Positions 36,607 through 45,949 are shown, counted from the stretch's first letter. The stretch: 64,000 nt of DNA from Streptomyces sp. ASQP_92 (GCF_025399895.1 NZ_JAODUA010000008.1:224606-288605), one strand, 5' to 3'. Notes: generated by a model from the sequence alone, not told the origin. Program-made: numbers and translations.

Positions 36607-38535
36607 ATGACTCAGCTGGAACGGCAGCAGTGGGACGTCGTCGTGGTCGGCGCGGGTGGCGCCGGTCTGCGGGCCGCGATCGAGGCACGGGAGCGCGGGG
36701 CCCGCACGGCGGTGATCTGCAAGTCCCTCTTCGGCAAGGCGCACACCGTCATGGCCGAGGGCGGCATCGCGGCCTCCATGGGCAACGTCAACTCCGGTGA
36801 CAACTGGCAGGTCCACTTCCGCGACACGATGCGCGGCGGAAAGTTCCTCAACCAGTGGCGGATGGCGGAGCTGCACGCACGCGAAGCACCCGAGCGCGTA
36901 TGGGAGTTGGAGACCTGGGGCGCCCTGTTCGACCGCACCGCCGACGGCCGGATCTCCCAGCGCAACTTCGGCGGCCACGAGTACCCGCGCCTCGCGCACG
37001 TCGGCGACCGCACCGGACTCGAACTCATCCGCACCCTTCAGCAGAAGATCGTGGGCCTCCAGCAGGAGGACAAGCGGGAGTTCGGCGACTACGAGGCACG
37101 CCTGAAGGTCTTTCAGGAGTGCACGGTCACACGGGTGTTGAAGGAGGGGGATCGCGTCTCGGGCGCCTTCTGCTACCAGCGCGAGAGCGGCCGGTTCTTC
37201 GTTCTGGAGGCGCCGTCGGTGGTCCTGGCGACCGGTGGGATCGGCAAGTCCTTCAAGGTGACCTCCAACTCCTGGGAGTACACCGGCGACGGGCACGCGC
37301 TGGCGCTGCTCGCCGGGGCGCCGCTGCTGAACATGGAGTTCGTGCAGTTCCATCCCACCGGCATGGTCTGGCCGCCGTCCGTGAAGGGCATCCTGGTCAC
37401 CGAGTCGGTGCGCGGCGACGGCGGGGTGCTGCGGAACTCCGAGGGCAGACGGTTCATGTTCGACTACGTGCCGGACGTCTTCAAGGAGAAGTACGCGGAG
37501 TCCGAGGAGGAGGGCGACCGCTGGTACGAGGACCCCGACCACAACCGCCGCCCGCCCGAGCTGCTCCCCCGCGACGAGGTGGCGCGCGCCATCAACGCCG
37601 AGGTGAAGGCGGGCCGGGGCACCCCGCACGGCGGGGTCTTCCTCGACGTCTCCACGCGGATGCCCGCCGAGGTGATCCGGCGTCGGCTGCCGTCGATGTA
37701 CCACCAGTTCAAGGAGCTGGCGGACGTGGACATCACGGCCGAGTCCATGGAGGTCGGGCCGACCTGCCACTACGTCATGGGCGGCATCGCGGTCGACTCC
37801 GACACCGCCGCGGCCCGCGGGGTGCCGGGCCTGTTCGCGGCCGGCGAGGTCGCGGGCGGCATGCACGGCTCCAACCGGCTCGGCGGCAACTCGCTCTCCG
37901 ACCTGCTGGTGTTCGGCCGGCGGGCCGGGCTGCACGCCGCCGAGTACGCGGCCTCGCTCGCCGCGCGCCCCGCGGTGGACGAGATCCAGATCGACACGGC
38001 GGCCGCGGAGGCTTTGCGCCCGTTCAGCGCCGAGGCCCCCGAGGACGGCTCGCCCGTCGAGAACCCGTACACCCTCCACCAGGAGCTCCAGCAGGCCATG
38101 AACGATCTGGTCGGCATCATCCGCCGGGAGGGCGAGATGCGCCAGGCGCTGGGCAAGCTGGCGGAGCTGCGCGCGCGGGCCCGGCGGGCCGGGGTGGAGG
38201 GGCACCGCCAGTTCAACCCGGGCTGGCACCTCGCGCTCGACCTGCGCAACATGCTTCTGGTGAGCGAGTGCGTGGCGCGGGCCGCCCTGGAGCGCACCGA
38301 GAGCCGCGGCGGCCACACCCGCGAGGACTGGCCGGGGATGGACCGCGCCTGGCGCCGGGTGAACCTGCTGTGCCATCTCGCCGACCCCACCGAGGGGTTG
38401 GCGCCCCCCGAGTCGGAGCGCGGCCAGATCCGGCTCGCCCGCGAGGAGACCGAGCCCGTCCGCGCCGATCTGCTCTCCCTCTTCGAGAAGGAGGAGCTGG
38501 TCAAGTACCTCGCCGAAGAGGAGCTGAAGAGTTGA
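36607..38535 (+). CDS. sdhA: Succinate dehydrogenase/fumarate reductase flavoprotein subunit
   Basis: 642 residues. The FAD-binding start VVVVGAGGAGLRAAIEA and the flavin-attachment region KAHTVMAEGGIAA (His for covalent FAD) are present. The substrate-side motifs are HPTG, and RGDGGVLRN with the catalytic Arg downstream. The second FAD segment is GLFAAGEVAGGMHGSNRLGG. Oxidises succinate to fumarate on the cytoplasmic face of the membrane complex. The stop overlaps the sdhB start by four bases (TTGA). Confidence 0.95.
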   Translation: MTQLERQQWDVVVVGAGGAGLRAAIEARERGARTAVICKSLFGKAHTVMAEGGIAASMGNVNSGDNWQVHFRDTMRGGKFLNQWRMAELHAREAPERVWELETWGALFDRTADGRISQRNFGGHEYPRLAHVGDRTGLELIRTLQQKIVGLQQEDKREFGDYEARLKVFQECTVTRVLKEGDRVSGAFCYQRESGRFFVLEAPSVVLATGGIGKSFKVTSNSWEYTGDGHALALLAGAPLLNMEFVQFHPTGMVWPPSVKGILVTESVRGDGGVLRNSEGRRFMFDYVPDVFKEKYAESEEEGDRWYEDPDHNRRPPELLPRDEVARAINAEVKAGRGTPHGGVFLDVSTRMPAEVIRRRLPSMYHQFKELADVDITAESMEVGPTCHYVMGGIAVDSDTAAARGVPGLFAAGEVAGGMHGSNRLGGNSLSDLLVFGRRAGLHAAEYAASLAARPAVDEIQIDTAAAEALRPFSAEAPEDGSPVENPYTLHQELQQAMNDLVGIIRREGEMRQALGKLAELRARARRAGVEGHRQFNPGWHLALDLRNMLLVSECVARAALERTESRGGHTREDWPGMDRAWRRVNLLCHLADPTEGLAPPESERGQIRLAREETEPVRADLLSLFEKEELVKYLAEEELKS

Positions 38536-39302
38536 GTACGTACGATGCGAGCTTCCGGGTCTGGCGGGGCGACACCGGCGGCGGTGAGCTCACCGACTTC
38601 ACGGTCGCGGTGAACGACGGCGAGGTGGTCCTCGACATCATCCATCGCCTCCAGGCCACCCAGGCTCCCGATCTGGCGGTGCGCTGGAACTGCAAGGCGG
38701 GCAAGTGCGGTTCGTGCAGCGCGGAGGTCAACGGGCGGCCCCGCCTGTTGTGCATGACGCGGATGTCGGTGTTCGACCCGGCGGACGTCATCACCGTGAC
38801 TCCCCTGCGGGCCTTCCCCGTTGTACGCGACCTGGTGACGGACGTGTCCTTCAACTACGCGAAGGCGCGCGAGGTCCCGGCGTTCGTGCCGCCCAAGGGG
38901 GTGGCCCCCGGCGAGTACCGGATGGCACAGATCGACGTGGAGCGCTCGCAGGAGTTCCGCAAGTGCATCGAGTGCTTCCTCTGCCAGGACACCTGCCATG
39001 TGGTGCGCGACCACGAGGAGAACAAGGCGGCGTTCGCGGGTCCGCGCTTCCTGATGCGGGTGGCCGAACTGGACATGCACCCGCTGGACGCGGCGTCCGA
39101 GGAGGGCCTGGACCGCAAGCGCGCCGCGCAGGACGAACACGGGCTCGGCTACTGCAACATCACCAAATGCTGTACGGAGGTGTGCCCCGAACACATCGGG
39201 ATCACCGACAATGCGCTGATCCCGCTGAAGGAGCGGGCGGCGGACCGCAAGTACGACCCCCTGGTGTGGCTGGGAAGCCGGATCCGGCGCCGGGATTCCT
39301 GA
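38532..39302 (+). CDS. sdhB: Succinate dehydrogenase/fumarate reductase iron-sulfur subunit
   Basis: 256 residues from a TTG start overlapping the sdhA stop, GAGGAG 9 nt upstream. The N-terminal ferredoxin domain carries CKAGKCGSCSAE plus a later Cys (LLCM) for [2Fe-2S]. The C-terminal domain has CIECFLCQDTC and CNITKCCTEVCPEH for the other clusters. It links the flavoprotein to the membrane anchor. Last gene of the operon; it converges on the secreted protein gene with an 8-nt gap. Confidence 0.95.
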   Translation: MSTYDASFRVWRGDTGGGELTDFTVAVNDGEVVLDIIHRLQATQAPDLAVRWNCKAGKCGSCSAEVNGRPRLLCMTRMSVFDPADVITVTPLRAFPVVRDLVTDVSFNYAKAREVPAFVPPKGVAPGEYRMAQIDVERSQEFRKCIECFLCQDTCHVVRDHEENKAAFAGPRFLMRVAELDMHPLDAASEEGLDRKRAAQDEHGLGYCNITKCCTEVCPEHIGITDNALIPLKERAADRKYDPLVWLGSRIRRRDS

Positions 39303-39309
39303 CGGAGCG

Positions 39310-40344
39310 TCAGCTCCAGCCCTTGCGATACGCAGTCCAGTCCTCGTCGCGCTCGGCGAAGTCGACGTACAGGGCGAGGCCGAAGGTCCTGCGGTGGCGG
39401 TCGGTGCGGGCCAGGCCGAGCCGGGCGCCGCGCACGGCCGCCTGGACGGTCTCGGCCGAGCCGTGGTGGCTCATGCTCTCGTCGTCGTAGAACGGCAGTC
39501 CCATGAGCAAGTCGGTCTGCTTCGGCGTGACTTGGAGGGCCAGCGCGGTCTGGCGGGCGACATAGCCGCCGTACAGGCTCTGCACGGGCATGGCGGTGTC
39601 GTACGACATCACGGCGATCTGGTCGACGCGGCGGGCGACCTGGGCGAAGTACGCCTGCGACCACCACTTGCCGTGGCCGGTGAGTCCGTTCGCGGCCGAG
39701 TGCAGGGCGGGCAGCGGGTCTATCTGGTGCGCGGCGACGGACAGCAGGGCGCCGCGCGGCCGGGTCAGCGCGTGCAGCGCGTCGAGCAGGGCGAGGTAGT
39801 TCCGGTCGCCCGAGGGCAGCGGCTCCAGGTCGAAGTGGACGCCGTCGAAGCGGGCGCTGTCCAGGACCTGGCGGGCGGTGGTGACCACGGCGGTGCGGGT
39901 CGCGCCGTCGTCGAGCCGCAGCCCCACGGGGCCCTCGCTCGCCAACTGGTCGCCCAGCCAGGCCTGTACGCGGACGTCGGGCAGCCTGCGGTGCACGCCG
40001 GCCACGAGCCAGGCGGCCCGGGGGTAGCGGGTGGCGGGCAGGGTGCCGTCGTGGTCGAGCGGGCCGGTGTGCACGAACAGGTCCTTGATGCCGCTGCCGC
40101 GCACCTTGGCGGCGAAGGCGTCGAGGTCCTGCTCGGTCTTGCGGCCGTCGACCCAGGCGTGGCCGAGCCAGTACGCGTCGCGGCCGCGGGTTCTGGTGTC
40201 CTCGCCGGGGACGCCGGCGTACTGGGCGCGCAGGGCGGCTCCGGTGCCGGCGATCAGGAGGGCGAGGGTGAGGGTGGCCGCGGTCAGGCTCCGCCTCGTC
40301 CAGCGTCCCCCTCGGCCCTGCCACCACCGACGTATCCCGCCCAC
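39310..40344 (-). CDS. Secreted GH18-like (chitinase-fold) hypothetical protein
   Basis: 344 residues with a basic N-terminus and one hydrophobic segment (residues 20-40), so secreted or membrane-tethered. FDGVHFDLEPLP at 166-177 resembles the GH18 active-site strand DGxDxDxE, with Asp172 and Glu174 in the last two positions; the first acidic position is Val-His here. Other barrel-like strands are IKDLFVHTG, VRVQAWLGD, ALLSVAAHQ and IAVMSYDTA. Substrate is unknown and activity may differ from chitinase. Repeat array 2 lies immediately upstream. Confidence 0.7.
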   Translation of the reverse strand: MGGIRRWWQGRGGRWTRRSLTAATLTLALLIAGTGAALRAQYAGVPGEDTRTRGRDAYWLGHAWVDGRKTEQDLDAFAAKVRGSGIKDLFVHTGPLDHDGTLPATRYPRAAWLVAGVHRRLPDVRVQAWLGDQLASEGPVGLRLDDGATRTAVVTTARQVLDSARFDGVHFDLEPLPSGDRNYLALLDALHALTRPRGALLSVAAHQIDPLPALHSAANGLTGHGKWWSQAYFAQVARRVDQIAVMSYDTAMPVQSLYGGYVARQTALALQVTPKQTDLLMGLPFYDDESMSHHGSAETVQAAVRGARLGLARTDRHRRTFGLALYVDFAERDEDWTAYRKGWS

Positions 40345-40407
40345 CCCAAACCCCTCCCCGCGCCACCGGCCCCCAGGCTACGTCCCCCTTAGCCCCCGCC
40401 AAACCAC

Positions 40408-40855
40408 TCGCGCAGTTCCCCGCGCCCCTAACCCCTCTCTCAACTGCAGACCGTGCTCGCTCCTCGCGCAGTTCCCCGCACCCCTCAACCCGCTCTCGGC
40501 TACAGACCGTGGTCGCTTCTCGCGCAGTTCCCCGCGCCCCTAAACCCCCTTCGACCCGCGGACCATGCGTGGTACTCGCGCAGTTCCCCGCGCCCCCAAA
40601 CCCCCTCTCGACTCCAGACCGTGCTCGCTCCTCGCGCAGTTCCCCGCGCCCCTAGGTGGGTCGGTGGGGGGCTGCCGTTGGAGCGGCGGGACTGTTCGGT
40701 GGGGCGGGGGCGGTGCTGTTGGGGGCGCGGGGAACTGCGCGAGTACCACCTGCGGTCCGCGGATTGAAGTGGGTTTTGGGGGCGCGGGGAACTGCGCAAA
40801 GAGCGACCACGGTCCGCGGGTCGAAGAGGGGTTAGGGGCGCGGGGAACTGCGCAA
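40408..40855. repeat. Array 2 of the GCGCAGTTCCCCGCGCCCC element, 5 forward + 3 inverted copies, 56-bp period
   Basis: Forward copies of the ~21-bp element start at 40408, 40464, 40520, 40576 and 40632, exactly 56 bp apart. After ~70 bp of unique G-rich DNA, inverted copies start at 40722, 40779 and 40835. The 35-bp segments between forward copies resemble each other (AGACCGTGCTCGCTCC type ends), so the true unit is a diverged 56-bp tandem repeat. A degenerate inverted copy follows near 40890. This is the only content I see in the 573-nt gap 40345-40917. The element is the same as in array 1. Confidence 0.9.
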
Positions 40856-40917
40856 AGAGCGAGTACGGCCGCAGGGACGAGGGGGGTTGGGGGCGCGGCG
40901 GCCCCCGGAGGGTGGGG

Positions 40918-43461
40918 TCAGAACATGCTCAGGAGTTGTTCCTCCGTCAGCTCCGCCGGAGGCCCCGCCCCGTCCGGCAGCGCAAGCTCGAACCACACCG
41001 TCTTCCCCCGGGGGGTCCGCCGCGCACCCCACGCCGCACTGAGCAGACCCACGAGCTGAAGCCCCCGCCCGCCCTCGTCCGTGTCGCGGGCCCGGCGACG
41101 CCTGGGCTGGACGAGGCCCGCGTCCCACACCTCGCACACGAGCGTGCGGTCCCGGAGGAGCCGGAGCCGGATCTCCCCGTCGCCGTAGCGCAGCGCGTTG
41201 GTGACGAGCTCGCTGACCAGGAGCTCGGTCGTGTCGACGAGGTCACCGAGGTCCCAGGCGAGCAGTTGCGTGCGGGCGAGCTCGCGGGCCCGGCCCACCG
41301 AGCGGGGCTCGCGCGGCAGCCGCCAGTCGCCGACCGCGTCCACCGGGAGGCCCTGGATGCGGGCGAGGAGGAGCGCGATGTCGTCCTCGCCGTGCCGGGT
41401 GTCGAGCGAGCCGAGCACCTGGTCGCAGACGTCCTCCAGGGGCCGGTCGGGGTCGGTGAGGGTCTTGCGGAAGGCGTTGAGCCCCTCGTCGAGCGGATGG
41501 TCGCGGGACTCGACGAGGCCGTCGGTGTACAGGGCGAGCAGCGCCCCCTCGGGCAGGTCGACCTCGACCTCCTCGAAGGGTTCGCCGCCGACCCCGAGCG
41601 GCAGCCCCGGCGGCACGTCGAGGAGCATCGCGGGCTCACCCGGATCGTCGCCGGGCTCGACCAGGAGGGGCGGCAGGTGGCCGGCGTTGGCGAACGTACA
41701 GCGCCGGGTGACCGGGTCGTAGACCGCGTACACACAGGTCGCCAGGTACACCTCGGACAGGTCGGCGTCGGCGTCGCGGGACTTGTGGGCGACCCGGGAG
41801 GCGGGCTGGCTGCCGCCGGGCGCGCCAAGTCCCCGGGCGATCTCGTCCAGGTGCGAGAGGACCTCGGCGGGTTCGAGGTCGAGCAGCGCCAACGTCCTTA
41901 CGGCGGTGCGCAGTTCACCCATGGCGACCGCGGCGCGCAGGCCGCGCCCCATGACGTCGCCGATGACGAGCGCGGTGCGGTGTCCCGGCAGCTCGATGAC
42001 GTCGAACCAGTCGCCGCCGACCTCGGACTCGGCGCTGCCGGGCAGGTAGCGGCAGGCGATGTCGAGCCCGGCGGCCTCGGGGTCGCCGGGCGGCAGCAAG
42101 GAGCGCTGGAGGATCAGCGCGCGTTCGTGCTCCCTGCGGTAGAGGCGGGCGTTGTCGATGCAGACGGCGGCGCGGGAGGCGAGCTCGGTGGCGAGCGCCC
42201 GGTCGCGCTCGCCGAAGGGTTCGCTGCCCTTGGCGCGGGCGAACTGCACCAGGCCGACGACGGTGTCGTGGGCGACCATCGGGACGGCGAGGGTGGTGTG
42301 CACCAGGCTGCCGTCGGCGCCCCGCACGGTGTGCACCCGGGCGGTGCGCAGGGCGCTCGCGTACGGGGAGTGGAACCGGTAGCGGTGGAGGTCGCCCACC
42401 CCCACCTCCGCCTCCCCGTCGGCGGGCGGCCCGTCCGAGACGGCGCTGGCGAAGGCGACCCTGCGCAGTTCTCCTCGCCCGTCGGAGCTCCCGCCCGTGG
42501 GTTCGTCGCCGGCCAGCAGGGCCTGGTAGAGGTCGACGGAGGCCAGGTCGCAGAAGCCGGGGACGGTGATGTCGAGGAGTTCGCGGGCGGTGGTCTCCAG
42601 GTCGAGGGAGTTGCCCATGCGGGCGCCCGCCTCGTTGAGGAGGGCGAGGTTGCGGCGGGCGTCGGCGGCCTCGCGGGCCGCGTTGTGACGGCGGGTCACA
42701 TCGGTGCCGAGGCCCGCGACGCCGATGGGGCGCCCGGTGCCGCTGTGCACCCGGTACAGGTTGATCGACCAGTGCCGGTGGTCGGAGCCGCCGGTCGCCG
42801 AGCCCACTATCCGCAGATCGGTGACGGACTCCCCGGTCTCCAGGACCCGGCGCAGCGCGGCGGTCATCCGGTCGGCCTCGGGGCGGCTGAGGTAGTCGTG
42901 GACGGTGTGGCCGCGGTGTTCCTCGGGGGCGCCGCCGAAGACGGTGGCGAAGCGGCGGTTGGCCCGCAGCACGGTGAGGTCCGTACCGAAGAGCAGGAAG
43001 CCATAGGGAGATTGACCAAAAATGGCCTGCGAGGCGGCCAGGTCGGTCTCGATGCCGCGCAGGGCGCGTACGTCCACGACGATACAGAGCGCTGCGCGTT
43101 CGTCGGTGGCCGTCCGGCTCGGCATGACGTAGAGCTCGGCGAGCCCCTGGGCGCGTTCGCCGCCCTCGGGCGTCGGCATGTGGAACGGGACGACGCCCGT
43201 CCACTCCTTGCCGTCGAGGATCTCGGCGACCCGGCGGTGGCCGCGCGGGCGCAGCTCCGGGGGCATGAAGGCCTCGACGGGGTCGCGGCCGATGACGGTG
43301 GCCGCGGCCAGGCCGAACTGCTCCTCGGCCCGCAGGCTCCACTGCTCGATCAGTCCGTCCGGCCCGATCGAGAACGAGGCGACGCGGATGTAGTCATAGA
43401 TCGAGCCAGGCGGGCTGCTCTGCCACACGACATCGCCAGCCGTCTCAGGTATCTCGCTCAC
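40918..43461 (-). CDS. PAS-PAS-GAF-SpoIIE phosphatase with C-terminal anti-sigma-type ATPase domain
   Basis: 847 residues: PAS-like ~25-130, second PAS ~140-260, GAF ~270-440, SpoIIE-type PP2C phosphatase ~460-690, and HATPase ~715-840. Phosphatase metal motifs are EVGGDWFDV, GDVMGRGL, LYTDGLVESRD and DDIALLLARI. HATPase boxes are LVSELVTNALRYGDG and DEGGRGLQLVG. Such proteins control alternative sigma factors by partner switching: the phosphatase reactivates an anti-anti-sigma factor while the HATPase can act as its kinase or anti-sigma factor. Cytosolic, sensing through PAS/GAF. Its own target is not encoded in the window. Confidence 0.92.
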   Translation of the reverse strand: MSEIPETAGDVVWQSSPPGSIYDYIRVASFSIGPDGLIEQWSLRAEEQFGLAAATVIGRDPVEAFMPPELRPRGHRRVAEILDGKEWTGVVPFHMPTPEGGERAQGLAELYVMPSRTATDERAALCIVVDVRALRGIETDLAASQAIFGQSPYGFLLFGTDLTVLRANRRFATVFGGAPEEHRGHTVHDYLSRPEADRMTAALRRVLETGESVTDLRIVGSATGGSDHRHWSINLYRVHSGTGRPIGVAGLGTDVTRRHNAAREAADARRNLALLNEAGARMGNSLDLETTARELLDITVPGFCDLASVDLYQALLAGDEPTGGSSDGRGELRRVAFASAVSDGPPADGEAEVGVGDLHRYRFHSPYASALRTARVHTVRGADGSLVHTTLAVPMVAHDTVVGLVQFARAKGSEPFGERDRALATELASRAAVCIDNARLYRREHERALILQRSLLPPGDPEAAGLDIACRYLPGSAESEVGGDWFDVIELPGHRTALVIGDVMGRGLRAAVAMGELRTAVRTLALLDLEPAEVLSHLDEIARGLGAPGGSQPASRVAHKSRDADADLSEVYLATCVYAVYDPVTRRCTFANAGHLPPLLVEPGDDPGEPAMLLDVPPGLPLGVGGEPFEEVEVDLPEGALLALYTDGLVESRDHPLDEGLNAFRKTLTDPDRPLEDVCDQVLGSLDTRHGEDDIALLLARIQGLPVDAVGDWRLPREPRSVGRARELARTQLLAWDLGDLVDTTELLVSELVTNALRYGDGEIRLRLLRDRTLVCEVWDAGLVQPRRRRARDTDEGGRGLQLVGLLSAAWGARRTPRGKTVWFELALPDGAGPPAELTEEQLLSMF

Positions 43462-43627
43462 ACGACCGTCCCCTCCAGCTCACCGCACCGGACCGGCCTT
43501 GACCGCAGTATTCAGCACTACGGCCCCAACCGACACGGCGTTCACGATCACATCCCGGTCTCGTTCTTTTCCAGCCGTTCTCGGCGGGGTCCCGTTCCCG
43601 GTCGTGATCGTCCGTCCCTCCCTCCTT

Positions 43628-44038
43628 CTAACCATGCAGAGCGAGCTCGAACCACACGGTCTTGCCCGTTCTGCCGCGGCGGGTCCCCCAGCGCAGCGCG
43701 GAACAGGCCACGAGCTGGATGCCACGGCCCCCTTCGTCCTCGATTCCGGCGGTGCGTTCGATGGGCGGATCCGGAAGGGGATCGGAGACCTCCACCAACA
43801 GCGTGCCGCCGTCGAGCCGGTCGAGCCGGACCCCGATGGGCCCCGAGGCATAGCGCAGGGAGTTGGTCACCAACTCGCTGACCAGGAGAACCGCGACGTC
43901 CACGGCCCCGGCGTCCAGGTGCCAGTCGCGCAGGGCGCCCCGCACGGCGTGCCTGGCGGTCCGTACGGCCCCCGGTTCAGCAGGGAAGGTCCACTCGGCG
44001 CACTCGCCCGAGGTGTCGATCACGCCGATCACCCGCAT
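43628..44038 (-). CDS. RsbW/SpoIIAB-like single-domain HATPase
   Basis: 136 residues, one histidine-kinase-like ATPase domain. N-box is LVSELVTNSLRYASG and the G-box region is EDEGGRGIQLVACSALRW. The end GKTVWFELAL is shared with the C-terminal domain of the neighbouring phosphatase, so the two are related by duplication. No phosphatase or sensor domain. Probably an anti-sigma factor or anti-anti-sigma kinase. 166 nt separate it from the phosphatase gene. Confidence 0.85.
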   Translation of the reverse strand: MRVIGVIDTSGECAEWTFPAEPGAVRTARHAVRGALRDWHLDAGAVDVAVLLVSELVTNSLRYASGPIGVRLDRLDGGTLLVEVSDPLPDPPIERTAGIEDEGGRGIQLVACSALRWGTRRGRTGKTVWFELALHG

Positions 44039-44169
44039 CCGATGGTTCGGGGGGTTTGAAAACGATTAACAGGCACATACCCGGAATTTGGTACGCCCTA
44101 TCCCCAAGTGGGGCGTATGGCGGCACCGATCGCCGCTTGGAGTGGGCCCTGGAGTCGACCGCGCGGGGC

Positions 44170-44571
44170 TCAGGGGCGGCAGGCCGCGAGGATGCGCATG
44201 GCTTCGGTCACGGCCGGACGGTCCTGGGGCAGCCAGTCGACGGCGTCGGCCTCCTCGGGCGCGAGCCAGCGCAGTTCGTCGTGGTCCTGGAGCGGACGTG
44301 CCTCGCCGTCGAGCAGCCGGGCCGTCCAGGCGTGCAGGACGAGGCCGGGCGCGAGCGGCCACTCCCCCGCGATGCGGGTCAGCGGCTCGGTCTCGATGCC
44401 GAGTTCCTCGCGGAGTTCACGGACGAGGGCCTGCTGCGGGCTCTCGCCGGGTTCCACCTTGCCCCCGGGAAGCTCCCAGCGGCCGGCCAGCTCCGGCGGG
44501 GCGCTGCGCCGGGCGGCGAGCAGGCGCCCCCGGTCGTACACGGCCCCGGCCACCACCACGGTCTGGTTCAT
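44170..44571 (-). CDS. Nudix hydrolase, MutT-like
   Basis: 133 residues from the ATG at 44571 (MNQTVVVAGAVYDRGRLLAA); the frame is open 19 codons further. The Nudix box is GGKVEPGESPQQALVREL followed by REELGIE, complete with the catalytic glutamates. The short length and the RWELPGGKVE context match MutT-type (d)NTP pyrophosphatases that remove oxidised nucleotides. Ribosome site weak. Monocistronic as far as visible. Confidence 0.9.
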   Translation of the reverse strand: MNQTVVVAGAVYDRGRLLAARRSAPPELAGRWELPGGKVEPGESPQQALVRELREELGIETEPLTRIAGEWPLAPGLVLHAWTARLLDGEARPLQDHDELRWLAPEEADAVDWLPQDRPAVTEAMRILAACRP

Positions 44572-44659
44572 GCGCCGGAGCGTAACGCGCGGGCTCCCGA
44601 GGGCCCGCATCCCGCCGGGCCGGGGCACCGGCGGGCGGGGCGTCGCCGCTGGGCGGGGA

Positions 44660-44842
44660 CTACTGCTGGGCGGGGGCGCCGATGTGCTCGACCCAGTAGA
44701 GCTGCTTGTGGCCGCGCTCGTCGAGGCTGTCCGCGATGCGCTGTGCCTCGGCCTGGGTGGCGTACTTGCCCACGCGGTACTGGTTGCCGTTGTCGTCCTG
44801 ACGTATCACCAGCCAGCTGAGCACAGCGCCACTGTCGTTCAT
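44660..44842 (-). CDS. Small SPOR-like protein, 60 aa
   Basis: ATG 44842 (MNDSGAVLSWLVIRQDDNGN) with GGGAGAG upstream. The body YRVGKYATQAEAQRIADSLD has the alternating beta-alpha pattern of a SPOR-type peptidoglycan-binding unit, but no signal peptide or membrane helix is present, so it would be cytosolic. Small proteins of this kind are common in Streptomyces; function unknown. Confidence 0.75.
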   Translation of the reverse strand: MNDSGAVLSWLVIRQDDNGNQYRVGKYATQAEAQRIADSLDERGHKQLYWVEHIGAPAQQ

Positions 44843-44989
44843 CACATCTCTCCCGGCATCGGCGTGCAGGTCAGTAAGCATCCCCAGGAAACCGCAATCC
44901 GCATATGCCCGAGCCTACGCCTGACCTTTACTCACCGGATATGGATTTACACAAAGAGATACGAATTCGGTCAACGGCGGCACATGCGA

Positions 44990-45020
44990 AAGGGGGCGCA
45001 CCCCGTGGGCGCGCCCCCTT
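44990..45020 (-). terminator. Terminator after the GntR gene
   Basis: 10-bp stem AAGGGGGCGC / GCGCCCCCTT with an 11-nt loop, 21 nt after the stop codon. Confidence 0.6.
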
Positions 45021-45040
45021 GGTCCCGTCGGCCGGGCCTG

Positions 45041-45793
45041 CTACCTCACCGGCAGGTGGTAGGCGATGCGGTAGCGGTCCGCCGGGACCACCACGTCGGC
45101 CGTCTCGACCGCGAGCCCCGAGGCGTAGTACGTCCGCTCGATGACGAGGACGACATGGCCGGGGACCCCGCCGAGCGCCAGGAGCTCCTCCGCGAGCCCC
45201 GGGCGCGCGCCGACCTCCTCGACCACGTTGTCCACCACGATGTCGATCGCGGCCATCCGCTCGACCACTCCGCACCCGCCCAGCGGCCCCTCCTCGGGCA
45301 GCATCACGGGGCTGCGGCCGGTGACCGCCAGCGGCTCCCACGACGTGGAGAGCATCATCTGCTCGCCCGCGTCACGGAATCCGTAGCGGGTGCGCATGAC
45401 CCGGTCGCCGGGGCGGATGCCGAGCCGTTTGGCGATCTCGGCACTCGCCTCCTCCTGCTCGCTGCGCGACTCCCAGGTGCCGCGCGCGGCCTCCTCGGCC
45501 TGCTCCTGGCGGAACGGGCTCGCACCCTTGGTCGGCCGGTAGCCGGAGCGGGACACCCGGCGCGGCACCGGGCGCTCGCGCACATAGGTGCCCGAGCCCG
45601 AGCGGCCCTCGACCAGGCCCTCGGCCATCAGCACCTTGCGGGCCTCCAGGGCCACGGTGTCCGAAACCCCGTACTCCTCGCGGATCCTGGCCTGCGAGGG
45701 AAGTCGGGTGTGCGGCGGCAGCGAACCACTCACGATCTTCTGCCTCAGATCGCTGGCTACGCGCAGATAGGCCGGCTGCTCACCGAAAGTCAC
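45041..45793 (-). CDS. GntR family regulator, HutC subfamily (UTRA domain)
   Basis: 250 residues from a GTG start. Residues 8-75 are the GntR winged helix (LPSQARIREEYGVSDTVALEARKVLMAEGLV). Residues ~100-245 form the UTRA ligand-binding domain (ERTYYASGLAVETADVVVPADRYRIAYHL). The spacer after the DNA-binding domain is basic (RPVPRRVSRSGYRPTKG). The ligand cannot be predicted. Such regulators often bind sugars or amino-acid derivatives; no metabolic operon is adjacent, so it is likely a stand-alone regulator. Confidence 0.9.
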   Translation of the reverse strand: MTFGEQPAYLRVASDLRQKIVSGSLPPHTRLPSQARIREEYGVSDTVALEARKVLMAEGLVEGRSGSGTYVRERPVPRRVSRSGYRPTKGASPFRQEQAEEAARGTWESRSEQEEASAEIAKRLGIRPGDRVMRTRYGFRDAGEQMMLSTSWEPLAVTGRSPVMLPEEGPLGGCGVVERMAAIDIVVDNVVEEVGARPGLAEELLALGGVPGHVVLVIERTYYASGLAVETADVVVPADRYRIAYHLPVR

Positions 45794-45949
45794 TGGCCAC
45801 TCCCATCAGGTTGACAGACCGCAACAGCGTGGCAACCGTGGGTTGGCGACCGCAAGCAAAGGCCAAACATTCACCCGAAGTGATGAAGCGCCCTTACCCA
45901 GCGCGTACCCGCGGTACAGCGGGTACGTTCTGCCCCTCCCGGGGCCTTC

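Noticed and set aside
40408..40652. Regular 21-bp repeats with 35-bp spacers that look like a CRISPR array.
   Set aside because: The spacers resemble each other, inverted copies follow, the same element occurs elsewhere, and no cas gene is present. It is a diverged 56-bp tandem repeat.
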